Origin: DAOSVX01 sp964447275
GTDB taxonomy: Bacteria > Bacillota_I > Bacilli_A > RF39 > UBA660
Direction: 5' to 3'
Length of the DNA stretch: 13,489 nt
NCBI GenBank assembly: GCA_964447275.1
Contig: CAYURI010000017.1
Coordinates: forward strand, 1 to 13,489
The notes beneath the pieces were generated by a model that worked only from the letters and a program-made list of their open reading frames with translations, had not been told where the DNA came from and did no database searches. The translations under genes were made by a program, and so were the position numbers. How positions within the stretch are numbered: position 1 is the first letter of the stretch; every line of letters begins with the position of its first letter. Positions 5,791-13,053 of this stretch are shown piece by piece.

Positions 5791-6699
5791 ATGAATAATT
5801 TAATTTTAAAATGCGATAGCTTATATAAAAGCTTTGGTAAAAAAGCAATTATTAAAGATTTATCACTAGAACTTTATGAAGGAGACATTTTAGGGTTTAT
5901 TGGGCCAAATGGTAGCGGTAAAACCACTACTATTAAGATGATTCTAGGTTTACAAAGCATTAATAAAGGTAGCGTTACAATAAATGGTTACGATATTAAA
6001 AAAGATTTTGTTAAAGCTATATCTAAAGTGGGCGCTATAGTAGAAAACCCAGATATGTATATGTATTTATCTGGAGAGAAGAATTTAGAACTAATTGCGA
6101 GAATGTATCAAGGGGTTACTAAGAAACGTATTAAAGAAGTAGTAAAATTAGTAAAACTAGAAAATCGAATTAAAGATAAAGTATCTAAATATAGTTTGGG
6201 TATGAGACAACGCCTTGGTATTGCTGGAGCTTTGCTTAATAATCCTAATATTTTAATTTTAGATGAACCAACAAATGGTTTAGACCCAGAAGGGATTAAA
6301 GAGTTAAGAGACATTTTAAAAGAATTAGCGACTAAAAAAAATAAAGGTATTTTAATATCTAGCCATAACTTATCAGAATTAGAAAGCTTTTGTAATAAAG
6401 TTTGTGTTATTAAAAATGGTAAAGTATTAGAAACAACTGAAGTAAAAAAATTTAAAAAAGCCGCGTCAAAAAATATTTATTTTATGGAAGTAAGCAATGC
6501 TAAAAAAGCTGTTAAAGTATTAAGCATTGGTGATGCTATTAATGATGATAAAATAAAAATAACTGCTGCTAAAGAAGAAATTCCGGAATTATTAAGAAAA
6601 TTATTAAAAGAAGATATTCTAGTTTATCAAATATATGAAGCTGAAATATCTTTAGAAGAAGCATTTTTAAATAAAGTGGGGGGTAATATCATTGATTAA
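5791..6699 (+). CDS. ABC transporter ATP-binding protein, BcrA-like
   Basis: This is the cytoplasmic ATPase of a two-gene ABC-2 type exporter. From the ATG at 5791 the protein is 302 aa, which is normal for the BcrA/COG1131 group. Walker A is GPNGSGKT (38-45), the signature is the variant YSLGMRQR (134-141), and Walker B with the catalytic Glu is ILILDEP (154-160), followed by D-loop GLD and H-loop His192. The Q-loop position is Glu (GAIVENPDMY, 81-90), as in BcrA-like bacitracin-type ATPases. The ~100-residue C-terminal domain is the usual accessory region. An earlier in-frame ATG at 5755 lies in the promoter, before the likely transcript start. AAAAGGAG at 5778-5785 clearly selects 5791. 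It overlaps the permease gene by 8 bases. The exported substrate (peptide antibiotic, lipid or other) is unknown. Confidence 0.93.
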   Translation: MNNLILKCDSLYKSFGKKAIIKDLSLELYEGDILGFIGPNGSGKTTTIKMILGLQSINKGSVTINGYDIKKDFVKAISKVGAIVENPDMYMYLSGEKNLELIARMYQGVTKKRIKEVVKLVKLENRIKDKVSKYSLGMRQRLGIAGALLNNPNILILDEPTNGLDPEGIKELRDILKELATKKNKGILISSHNLSELESFCNKVCVIKNGKVLETTEVKKFKKAASKNIYFMEVSNAKKAVKVLSIGDAINDDKIKITAAKEEIPELLRKLLKEDILVYQIYEAEISLEEAFLNKVGGNIID

Positions 6700-8146
6700 T
6701 TTAGTAAGAAATGAATTAACAAAAGTATTTGGTAAAAAAAGCATATACATTATTTTACTTATTTGTTTAGGTTTTGTTGTTTTAACTAATTTTATATATA
6801 AAAGTTATAAGACTGAAGCAAATGTGTACGGTAATGAAGAATATATTGCTGAATTAGTAGAAGAACAAAAAACAATTGACTTAAAAAATAGTAAAAATAT
6901 TGAATGGTATGTAACCAATCAAACCGAAATTGATATATATAATTTACAAGAAAAATATGGTTTTAAAAGTTGGCAAGCTTATTTGGCATCATCTAAATTA
7001 TATGAAACTGTATATCAAATGAACTATTTAAAATATGGTAAATATAAAAACAGTTATGAATTAAGAAAATTACAAAAAAGCTATAATAAAGTTATAACTA
7101 AATTTGATAATGATGATTGGCGTAGTTTTGTAAATGATGAATTAAAAACATTAAACAAGGATTTGAAAACGCAAAATAAAGCCTTATCTAAAGCTAAAGG
7201 ATCAGTAGCTATGGAAGCTGCTAAAAAAGATATTTTCCTTACTGAATTAGGGATTGAAATTGTTAATTTAAGATTAGATAAGGATATTCCTTATGGCAAT
7301 TATGATTACTTAAATGTTTCACTTAGTGAATATCAAAGTAGTAAAGTATCTTGGTATGAAAATAAAGATAAAAAACGTAATTTTGATGAAGAACAAGAGT
7401 TTAAGGCAACATTAAAATCAATGGCAATAAGCAAGTATTCAGTTGATAATAAGTATGATCCATCTATAAAAGGTGATATGAAAACCATTTATATGAATAT
7501 GTTTAGTGAATATCAATTTTTAATCATGATTATTATTATCTTTAGCTGCGGAGCTATTGTTAGTGAAGAATTTAATAAAGGCACAATAAAATCTTTATTA
7601 ATAAGACCTTTTGGTCGTAGTAAAATTTTACTAGCTAAATTTATAACAGCGATTATGATGGTATTGTTTGCCTGCTTATCAGTCTTTGTTTTACAAAGTA
7701 TCGTTGGTTACTTAATATATGGGGCTAGTAGTTTAAAAATTCCAGTCGTAAATTATGATTATGTTACTAATAAAGTTGTTGTTCAAAATATTTTTAGTTA
7801 TGTATTGCTTATTTTTGTTACTAAAGCACCAATCTTTATTATTATTGCTACTTTAGCATTTACTTTAAGTACTGCAATTGCTAATAGTGCAGCAGCAATT
7901 GCCATATCATTTGTTGGTAGCATAGCTTCATCAATTATTAATATGTTAGTAATAACTTATAAAGTAAAATTCATGCGTTATTTTGTTACTTTAAACTGGG
8001 ATTTTAGTGATTACTTATTTGGTGGAACATCCCAATTTAAATATACTAACTTTAATTTCTCAATAATAATTTGTTTAATATATTTTATAGCGATGATTTT
8101 AATATCATTTATAATATTTAAAAAGAAGAATATTAAAAATAGTTAA
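6692..8146 (+). CDS. ABC-2 type transporter permease
   Basis: This is the membrane partner of the ATPase just upstream. It starts at TTG (6692), supported by GTGGGGGG at 6676-6683 and the 8-base overlap; no Met codon is suitable before about residue 110. Of 484 aa, residues 17-36 form the first membrane helix. A large charged, Tyr- and Lys-rich region of about 235 residues (40-272) follows and probably lies outside the membrane. Five or six further hydrophobic segments then occur at about 275-291, 311-343, 367-392, 398-423 and 455-477. SEEFNKGTIKSLLIRPFGRSKILLAKF (291-317) is the coupling segment typical of ABC-2 permeases. The large loop after the first helix is the part most likely to determine substrate or partner contact. 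No clear terminator follows, so transcription may run into tRNA-Thr. Confidence 0.9.
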   Translation: MINLVRNELTKVFGKKSIYIILLICLGFVVLTNFIYKSYKTEANVYGNEEYIAELVEEQKTIDLKNSKNIEWYVTNQTEIDIYNLQEKYGFKSWQAYLASSKLYETVYQMNYLKYGKYKNSYELRKLQKSYNKVITKFDNDDWRSFVNDELKTLNKDLKTQNKALSKAKGSVAMEAAKKDIFLTELGIEIVNLRLDKDIPYGNYDYLNVSLSEYQSSKVSWYENKDKKRNFDEEQEFKATLKSMAISKYSVDNKYDPSIKGDMKTIYMNMFSEYQFLIMIIIIFSCGAIVSEEFNKGTIKSLLIRPFGRSKILLAKFITAIMMVLFACLSVFVLQSIVGYLIYGASSLKIPVVNYDYVTNKVVVQNIFSYVLLIFVTKAPIFIIIATLAFTLSTAIANSAAAIAISFVGSIASSIINMLVITYKVKFMRYFVTLNWDFSDYLFGGTSQFKYTNFNFSIIICLIYFIAMILISFIIFKKKNIKNS

Positions 8147-8150
8147 GGTA

Positions 8151-8159
8151 TGATAAAAT
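8151..8159 (+). promoter_or_regulatory. extended -10 promoter of tRNA-Thr, within an inverted repeat
   Basis: TGATAAAAT (8151-8159) is a TGn plus TAAAAT element with no good -35. It is overlapped by the inverted repeat ATGATA (8150-8155) / TATCAT (8162-8167), which could serve as an operator. Confidence 0.5.
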
Positions 8160-8174
8160 AATATCATCCTTCTT

Positions 8175-8250
8175 GCTGGAATAGCTCAGTTGGTAGAGCA
8201 ATCGTCTCGTAAGCGATAGGTCGTAGGTTCGATTCCCACTTCCAGCACCA
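8175..8250 (+). tRNA. tRNA-Thr(CGT)
   Basis: A 76-nt cloverleaf with encoded CCA: acceptor GCTGGAA/TTCCAGC, D-stem GCTC/GAGC, anticodon stem ATCGT/GCGAT (one T-G pair), loop CTCGTAA with anticodon CGT at 8208-8210. It reads ACG. The T-stem GTAGG/CCCAC has an A-C mismatch at pair 51-63 (8225 with 8237). Confidence 0.93.
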
Positions 8251-8260
8251 TTTAAAAAAC

Positions 8261-8293
8261 AACTCTAATTAAAAAAATTAGAGTTTTATTTTG
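8261..8293 (+). terminator. terminator of tRNA-Thr (and possibly the ABC operon)
   Basis: AACTCTAATT (8261-8270) and AATTAGAGTT (8276-8285) form a perfect 10-bp stem around five A, followed by a T-rich tract (TTATTTT). Confidence 0.8.
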
Positions 8294-8312
8294 CTTTTAA
8301 AAGCAGTATAAT
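8293..8312 (+). promoter_or_regulatory. promoter of the deacetylase gene with a palindrome beside the -10
   Basis: TATAAT at 8307-8312 is a perfect -10; the -35 position (about 8284-8289, TTTTAT) is poor. The perfect 12-bp palindrome GCTTTTAAAAGC (8293-8304) occupies the spacer just before the -10, where a repressor or activator could bind. The ribosome site AGAGG is at 8319-8323. Confidence 0.6.
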
Positions 8313-8329
8313 CTTAATAGAGGTAGAAG

Positions 8330-9571
8330 ATGAAAACAACTAGTTTATTAAAAATTTTAGTAATTTTATTAATGATTTTTTTTATATGTTTATTAAATAT
8401 TAGATTATTAGGTATTACTAATCCTTTTACTAACAAAGATTATATAGTAAAAACATATGAAGGTAAAAATGGTAATATTAAATATCCATATTTTAAAGAT
8501 TATGGTTTAGATAAAAAAATTAAAGAATACGTTTTAGATTTAAGTAAAGAAAATGGTAATATTGAGTTTCAATTAAACATTGTTGATCATAAGTATTTAA
8601 GTATATTATTCTCACTTTCTAATTATAAATATAAGAGTTATATAATTAATTTAAATAATTTAAAAGAAGAAGAAATATCAGTCATTTTTATTAAAAATGG
8701 TCTTAAAGAATATGGCTTAAAAACTAAAGAAATGTTAGAATTAAAATACCCAGCTTTTATTTATGATAGTATTTATAATAATCAAGGCGAAATATCTTAT
8801 TTAATAAAAGATAATGAAATAATTGTTTATTTCTCCAACTATGATATAAAACCAAGTGTTAATGAACCTATTTTTGTTAGATTAAATTATCACGAGATAT
8901 ACAAATATTTAAAAATTGATTATGTATTAGATGAAAATTATATTAATGATAATATTTATGCTTTAAACCCTAATAAAAAGACAATCGCAATTACTTTTGA
9001 TGATGGCCCTAGTGAAGTAACTAAAGATATATTAAATACTTTAAAAGATAATAAAACAACTGCTACCTTTTTTATGTTAGGAAATAGATTAGAAAAGAAT
9101 GCTGATATTGTTAATATGGTACTAGTTAGTGATAATGAAGTAGGAACCCATAGTTATTATCATAAGTATTTAACTAGACTAAGCAAGAAGAAAAGAACAG
9201 AAAGCATCAACAAACCAACTGAGGTAATGGAAGAATTATTTAATATTAGACCAATCTATTTTAGGCCTCCTTATGGTAATTTAACACCAAAGATAAAAAG
9301 CGAAATAAATATGCCTATAATATTATGGGATGTTGATCCAGAAGATTGGCATTATAGAAATGCTGAAACTATAAAAAACAATGTTTTAAGCGTTATTAAA
9401 GATGGTGATATAGTTTTACTTCATGATATCTTCCCAACCACCGGAGAGGCTTTAAAATTACTTTTACCAGAGTTATATGTAAGAGGTTATCAAGTTGTAT
9501 CAGTTTCTAAACTAGCAGAATTTAAAGGTGTTACTTTAGAAGCTTCTAAAGCATATAGAAGTATAAAATAA
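8330..9571 (+). CDS. membrane-anchored polysaccharide deacetylase, PdaC-like (NodB domain)
   Basis: A predicted cell-surface deacetylase acting on amino sugars of peptidoglycan, which usually gives resistance to lysozyme-like enzymes. The 413-aa protein begins with an uncleaved signal anchor (about 5-24). Residues ~38-190 form an N-terminal domain resembling the DUF3298/RsiV-like region found before the catalytic domain in Bacillus PdaC. The NodB domain follows with all five motifs: TFDDGP (222-227; base Asp224, metal ligand Asp225), HSYYHK (274-279; metal ligands His274 and His278, with Lys in place of the usual Pro), RPPYG (312-316), DVDPEDW (334-340) and LLHD (363-366; His365). All catalytic residues are present, so it should be active. 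AGAGG six bases before the ATG supports the start. The substrate is inferred; a different surface glycan is possible. Confidence 0.9.
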   Translation: MKTTSLLKILVILLMIFFICLLNIRLLGITNPFTNKDYIVKTYEGKNGNIKYPYFKDYGLDKKIKEYVLDLSKENGNIEFQLNIVDHKYLSILFSLSNYKYKSYIINLNNLKEEEISVIFIKNGLKEYGLKTKEMLELKYPAFIYDSIYNNQGEISYLIKDNEIIVYFSNYDIKPSVNEPIFVRLNYHEIYKYLKIDYVLDENYINDNIYALNPNKKTIAITFDDGPSEVTKDILNTLKDNKTTATFFMLGNRLEKNADIVNMVLVSDNEVGTHSYYHKYLTRLSKKKRTESINKPTEVMEELFNIRPIYFRPPYGNLTPKIKSEINMPIILWDVDPEDWHYRNAETIKNNVLSVIKDGDIVLLHDIFPTTGEALKLLLPELYVRGYQVVSVSKLAEFKGVTLEASKAYRSIK

Positions 9572-9597
9572 AATATTGTTTATTCAATATTTTTTTT
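9569..9597 (+). terminator. terminator of the deacetylase gene
   Basis: AAATATTG (9571-9578) and CAATATTT (9585-9592) form an 8-bp stem with a 6-base loop, continuing into T up to 9597. It starts at the stop codon. Confidence 0.82.
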
Positions 9598-9604
9598 GTA
9601 TAAT
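9576..9604 (+). promoter_or_regulatory. promoter of tRNA-Val, -35 inside the upstream terminator hairpin
   Basis: TTGTTT (9576-9581) and TATAAT (9599-9604) are 17 bases apart. The -35 spans the 5' arm and loop of the terminator of the deacetylase gene. Confidence 0.62.
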
Positions 9605-9616
9605 AATAATTGTTAT

Positions 9617-9693
9617 GGGCGATTAGCTCAGTTGATTAGAGCGCTTGCTTGACGTGCAAGAGGTCATAGGTTTAAGTCCTATACCGCCCACCA
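9617..9693 (+). tRNA. tRNA-Val(GAC) with unusual elbow bases
   Basis: A 77-nt cloverleaf with encoded CCA: acceptor GGGCGAT/ACCGCCC, D-stem GCTC/GAGC, anticodon stem CTTGC/GCAAG, loop TTGACGT with anticodon GAC at 9651-9653, T-stem ATAGG/CCTAT. Three oddities are visible. There is an A6-C67 mismatch in the acceptor. Position 19 is A (D-loop AGTTGATTA) and position 56 is T (T-loop TTTAAGT), so the almost universal G19-C56 tertiary pair could be replaced by A19-U56. Position 37 is G. Confidence 0.92.
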
Positions 9694-9706
9694 TAATAAA
9701 ATAAAA

Positions 9707-9734
9707 CCACTTATTAAAGTGGCTTTTGTTTTTT
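9707..9734 (+). terminator. terminator of tRNA-Val
   Basis: CCACTT (9707-9712) and AAGTGG (9717-9722) pair around ATTA, followed by CTTTTGTTTTTT. Confidence 0.82.
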
Positions 9735-9738
9735 ATAA

Positions 9739-9766
9739 TTGCTTTTTATATAAAACCTGCTAAAAT
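9739..9766 (+). promoter_or_regulatory. promoter of the 179-aa protein gene
   Basis: TTGCTT (9739-9744), a 16-base spacer, and TAAAAT (9761-9766) preceded by TGC, giving an extended -10. The ribosome site GAGGTGG is at 9779-9785. Confidence 0.6.
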
Positions 9767-9788
9767 ATAGCCTTATAAGAGGTGGAAC

Positions 9789-10328
9789 ATGCAAAAAAGT
9801 GAAGATAAATATTTTAATTTAGACCCAATAACTCTTATTTCACAAGAAGTAAAGATGGCAAAAGCTTTTTATATTACCGGTGGTGGAAAGCTTTGGGTAC
9901 CTGAAACTAATAAATTTTTTAAGAAATTAGAAGGATTACAAAAATTTTGCCTTGAAGATATGAGAACTATTTGGCTTAGCTTCTTGAAACATGAAAGAGA
10001 ACTATTTTTATGTTGTGAAACAGAAGAAGAATATTCAAACTTTGAACATCATTGCTTAATTTTAATGCAAGTATCTGAGGTTATAGAAAAAATGGAAGCC
10101 GGATTAACCGCAGAGGAAATAAAAAAATTAGTTGATGAACAAGGACATAGCGGTTCTACTTTTGCTGAGCTGGCAGGCTTGCTTTTAGCTTTTTATCAGA
10201 AAGGAATAGAGTTTTTTGAAGCAGCTGTACCATCAGAAACTGAGCGAGGCTTTTATAAGTCTAATGAAAGCTGGTATAAGAGCTTACAAAGAATATGCGT
10301 AGATCGTTACCAAAAAGCAAGTAAATAA
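9789..10328 (+). CDS. uncharacterised 179-aa soluble helical protein
   Basis: I do not recognise this protein. It is predicted cytosolic, with no signal or membrane segment and almost entirely helical apart from a glycine turn, ITGGGKLWVPET, at 29-40. It contains five cysteines (54, 75, 76, 89, 170), with a CC pair in ELFLCCETEEEY (71-82) and EHHC (86-89) close by, but not in a spacing I can assign to a metal site. Acidic-amphipathic helices at 94-120 and 124-147 could form a helical bundle. GAGGTGG four bases upstream supports the ATG at 9789. Base composition is a little richer in GC than the neighbours, with more Glu and fewer Asn. It is monocistronic: tRNA-Val's terminator lies before it and a two-way terminator after it. 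Confidence 0.83.
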   Translation: MQKSEDKYFNLDPITLISQEVKMAKAFYITGGGKLWVPETNKFFKKLEGLQKFCLEDMRTIWLSFLKHERELFLCCETEEEYSNFEHHCLILMQVSEVIEKMEAGLTAEEIKKLVDEQGHSGSTFAELAGLLLAFYQKGIEFFEAAVPSETERGFYKSNESWYKSLQRICVDRYQKASK

Positions 10329-10353
10329 AAAAGCTGGTTTTTCAGCTTTTTTT
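10327..10353 (+). terminator. bidirectional terminator between converging transcripts
   Basis: AAAAAAGCTG and CAGCTTTTTT (stem about 10327-10336 / 10343-10352) enclose a 6-base loop. The A-run and T-run on either side let it end both the 179-aa gene (+) and the tRNA-Gln/gltX/tRNA-Glu unit (-). Confidence 0.88.
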
Positions 10354-10359
10354 AATATT

Positions 10360-10436
10360 TGGTGACCCATACGGGATTTGAACCCATGAATGTTGCCTTG
10401 AGAGGGCAATGTGTTAGACCGCTTCACCAATGGGCC
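10360..10436 (-). tRNA. tRNA-Glu(CTC)
   Basis: A 77-nt cloverleaf read on the minus strand with encoded CCA: acceptor GGCCCAT/ATGGGTC with a G-U pair at 2-71, the short 3-bp D-stem GTG/CAC typical of tRNA-Glu, anticodon stem TTGCC/GGCAA, loop CTCTCAA with anticodon CTC (complement of 10400-10402), and T-stem ATGGG/CCCGT. It begins only 10 bases after the gltX stop codon and has no promoter of its own, so it is the last member of the gltX transcript and must be cut out of it. Confidence 0.95.
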
Positions 10437-10446
10437 ATATAAGAAG

Positions 10447-12093
10447 TTATTTATTCAAATAACTTGCAAATAATTTTATTCTTTTTTGAATTGATGAAAT
10501 ATCTAATATTTTTAATATTTCATAAATGTCTGGGGTAATAGTTTTACCCGTAACAGAAGCTCTTATTAGTTCACATAAGTCACCAACATGGCCACAATAT
10601 TTATCAGGACAAACTTTATATTCTTTAACATCAGGACAAAAACCATATTTTGCTGAATATTCTTTTACTTTATTCCACCAAATTTCTTTTTCATCGTTCT
10701 TATTATATACATTATTAAAGTATTCTTCAACAATTTTAGTGCTATAAAAACTCTTAATTGCTAAATTTTGATAATTATTAATATTAAATAATTCATCATA
10801 CATATAATCAGTTTGATATTTTATATCTTGATAACATGATAAATCTTTTCTTGGTTTAGGTAAGCTTCTTTCAATATTTAGGATGTTTATCGAATAATCT
10901 TTATTATTTTTTAATATTTCATAAAAGTCTTTATCATAAGTACTAAAATATTTTAAAGCATTATTATATAAATCATCAGCTTTTAATCGACTAAAATAAG
11001 TTTTAGAAATATTTAATAACTTTTCTATATCAAAGATTGATCCACTTTTACTCATTTTTTCAAAAGTAAATTTAAAGTCAGGAATATTAGAATTAGGATT
11101 AGCATTATACCATTCTTCAAAGTTAGAATTAAGCAGGGTAGCAAAATAAAGTTTAACAGCTTCTTTAGGTATACCTTTTTCATTATAATATAGGACAGCT
11201 GCTTCTGGGTCTTTTCTTTTTGATAGCTTTCTTACGCAATCGCCATCTTTTTTATTTAAAGGTAAGATATGAGCGTAAGCGGGTATTTTAAATCCAAATG
11301 CTTGCCATATTTCTAAATGGTAAGGGACAGATGATATATAAGAATCATCTCTTGTAACCAAAGTAACTCTCATTAAATGATCATCAACAACATGAGCAAA
11401 AGCATAAGGAGGAATGCCATCAGATTTAACTAAGACATGATCAATATCATTTTCCGGAAGATTAATAGTCCCTTTAATTTTGTCTTTAAAAGTAATCTTT
11501 TTATTAAAATTTCCAATACTCTTAAGCCTGATGGTATATTTCTCACCTTTTTTAAGTTTTTCTGCTATTTCTTCATAAGTTAAATTACGGCATTTAGCAT
11601 AAGCACCGTAATAGCCGATTCGATCCTTTTTATTTGTTTGCGCTTCTCTAATGTTTTTTAAATCTTCTTCAGAACAAAAACATGGATAAGCCCTACCAAT
11701 AGAAACCAAGTATTTAGCAAAAGCCGCATATATGTCTTTTCTTTCACTTTGTAAATAAGGCCCATAAAGTCCACCAATAATCGGGCTTTCATCGATTTTG
11801 TAATCATAGCAGTCTAAATCACAGATAATTTTGCTAATACCATCTTCAATAGCTCTTTTACTATCTGTATCTTCAATTCTCACAATAAAAACGCCATTTG
11901 ATTGATGACCAAATCTTTCTGGGATAAATGAAGCATATAAATTACCCATATGCATTCTTCCAGTAGGAGATGGAGCAAAGCGACATACTTCAATTCCTGC
12001 TTCCAGATTTCTTTCTGGATAGATTGCTTCATAATCTTCAATAGTTTTATCTATATTTGGATATAATAATTCTGCTAATTTTTTATAATCCAT
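10447..12093 (-). CDS. gltX: glutamyl-tRNA synthetase, clostridial long form
   Basis: This enzyme charges tRNA-Glu with glutamate, and in bacteria without GlnRS it also mischarges tRNA-Gln for conversion by GatCAB. The 548-aa protein carries a ~34-residue N-terminal extension (LLYPNI...YPERNL) that I associate with the longer clostridial GluRS type. The class I signature is FAPSPTGRMHMGN (39-51), with HMGN for HIGH. VRIEDTD (71-77) follows, then the CxC zinc-finger region (Cys138, Cys140, later Cys168) and KLSKR (289-293), the KMSKS element. The segment VTRDDSYISS (246-255) lacks the usual Gly of RG(E/D). The C-terminus (GDLCELIRASVTGKTITP) is the anticodon-binding domain. AAGGAAG at 12101-12107 supports the ATG. 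tRNA-Gln lies 16 bases upstream and tRNA-Glu 10 bases downstream on the same strand. Confidence 0.94.
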   Translation of the reverse strand: MDYKKLAELLYPNIDKTIEDYEAIYPERNLEAGIEVCRFAPSPTGRMHMGNLYASFIPERFGHQSNGVFIVRIEDTDSKRAIEDGISKIICDLDCYDYKIDESPIIGGLYGPYLQSERKDIYAAFAKYLVSIGRAYPCFCSEEDLKNIREAQTNKKDRIGYYGAYAKCRNLTYEEIAEKLKKGEKYTIRLKSIGNFNKKITFKDKIKGTINLPENDIDHVLVKSDGIPPYAFAHVVDDHLMRVTLVTRDDSYISSVPYHLEIWQAFGFKIPAYAHILPLNKKDGDCVRKLSKRKDPEAAVLYYNEKGIPKEAVKLYFATLLNSNFEEWYNANPNSNIPDFKFTFEKMSKSGSIFDIEKLLNISKTYFSRLKADDLYNNALKYFSTYDKDFYEILKNNKDYSINILNIERSLPKPRKDLSCYQDIKYQTDYMYDELFNINNYQNLAIKSFYSTKIVEEYFNNVYNKNDEKEIWWNKVKEYSAKYGFCPDVKEYKVCPDKYCGHVGDLCELIRASVTGKTITPDIYEILKILDISSIQKRIKLFASYLNK

Positions 12094-12109
12094 CTTAACA
12101 CTTCCTTTT

Positions 12110-12183
12110 TGGTTGCCCCAGAAGGATTCGAACCTCCGGTGCTGGAGTCAGAGTCCAGAGCCTTACCACTTGGCCATGGGGCA
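12110..12183 (-). tRNA. tRNA-Gln(CTG)
   Basis: A 74-nt cloverleaf on the minus strand with encoded CCA: acceptor TGCCCCA/TGGGGCA (weak U1-A72 pair, as usual for tRNA-Gln), D-stem GCC/GGC, anticodon stem CTGGA/TCCAG, loop CTCTGAC with anticodon CTG (complement of 12149-12151), T-stem GGAGG/CCTTC. The discriminator is A. No terminator separates it from gltX 16 bases downstream, and the gltX ribosome site nearly touches its CCA end. Confidence 0.94.
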
Positions 12184-12196
12184 ATTAACAGTAATA

Positions 12197-12205
12197 ATTA
12201 TAGCA
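12197..12205 (-). promoter_or_regulatory. promoter of the tRNA-Gln/gltX/tRNA-Glu unit
   Basis: On the minus strand TGCTATAAT (complement of 12197-12205) is a perfect extended -10, 13 bases before the tRNA-Gln 5' end. No good -35 is visible where it would overlap the end of the exonuclease gene. Confidence 0.7.
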
Positions 12206-12219
12206 TAAAAATATAATTT

Positions 12220-13053
12220 TTAATCTTCTTTTATATATTTTATAATTTCATTTGTATTTAAAATAATTAAATTGTAATTCATTTTATTAAATATCATACT
12301 ATTAATATTTATTTTTTTATTTAAACTAATTAATTCTTTATTTTTTTGAATAATGTTTTTATAATCCATTATAACTTTTTTAAGTTTCAAGTTGCTACTA
12401 TTTTTTAAATATAAATTAACTGTTTTATGTTTTAATATGTTACTAGCAGTTTTAGGGCCAATACCTTTAATTCCTTTTATATTGTCTGATGGATCGCCAA
12501 CTAATGATCTATATTCTACATATTGTTTTGGCGAAACGCCATATTTTTTTTCTATTTCTTCTTTGTTATATATCTTAGTTTGTTTAGAGGTAGGATTATA
12601 CCATAAAACCTTTTTGTTAATTAGCTGAATATAATCTCTATCTGTCGAAATAATTATATATTCATATTTTCTTCTTTGAGTAGTTAAAGATGCAATAAAA
12701 TCATCTGCCTCATTATTGTTTATTTCTAAATTAGAGATTTTTAAAAAGTCTAAAGCTTTTTTAATACCATTTAATTGTGAAAATGGATTTTCGCTTTCAG
12801 GGACATCATAATAACTTTTTCTATTTGTTTTATAAGAATTATTTATTTTTTTATTATGTATATAACTCGTTTCACTATCAAAAACAACTATTATAGAGTA
12901 GGGCCTAAATAAATTTATATATTTTTTAATACTACCAATAAACCCAATAACACCTTTTATTTCTTTGCCTTTACTATTTTTAATAGAATTAGGTATACCA
13001 TAAAACATTCTAAATAATAAATTTAATCCGTCAACTATAATAATCTTTCTCAT
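12220..13053 (-). CDS. stand-alone 5'-3' exonuclease (flap endonuclease family)
   Basis: A structure-specific 5' nuclease related to the N-terminal domain of DNA polymerase I, acting in primer removal and repair. The 277-aa protein has no polymerase part. The motifs run in order: IIIVDGLNLLFRMFY (4-18; metal ligand Asp8 and Arg15), VVFD (56-59), the basic YKTNRKSYY element (74-82), EADDFIASL (115-123; Glu115, Asp117, Asp118), STDRDYIQL (136-144; Asp138, Asp140), and GDPSDNIKGIKGIGPKTA (186-203), which gives Asp187, Asp190 and the helix-hairpin-helix with Lys201. All expected metal ligands are present. It is unusually rich in Asn, Ile and Lys, i.e. more AT-rich than gltX next to it. AAGGAG at 13059-13064 fixes the start. 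It has its own promoter and a structured leader, and its stop lies 36 bases before tRNA-Gln. Confidence 0.92.
   Translation of the reverse strand: MRKIIIVDGLNLLFRMFYGIPNSIKNSKGKEIKGVIGFIGSIKKYINLFRPYSIIVVFDSETSYIHNKKINNSYKTNRKSYYDVPESENPFSQLNGIKKALDFLKISNLEINNNEADDFIASLTTQRRKYEYIIISTDRDYIQLINKKVLWYNPTSKQTKIYNKEEIEKKYGVSPKQYVEYRSLVGDPSDNIKGIKGIGPKTASNILKHKTVNLYLKNSSNLKLKKVIMDYKNIIQKNKELISLNKKININSMIFNKMNYNLIILNTNEIIKYIKED

Noticed and set aside
8147..8174. Terminator after the ABC permease gene
   Set aside because: The inverted repeat ATGATA/TATCAT is only 6 bp, AT-rich and not followed by a T-run, so it fits a promoter-associated site better.
12094..12109. T-box or other riboswitch controlling gltX
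   Set aside because: Only 16 bases separate tRNA-Gln from gltX, so there is no room for a leader element; any control must act through the tRNA or its promoter.
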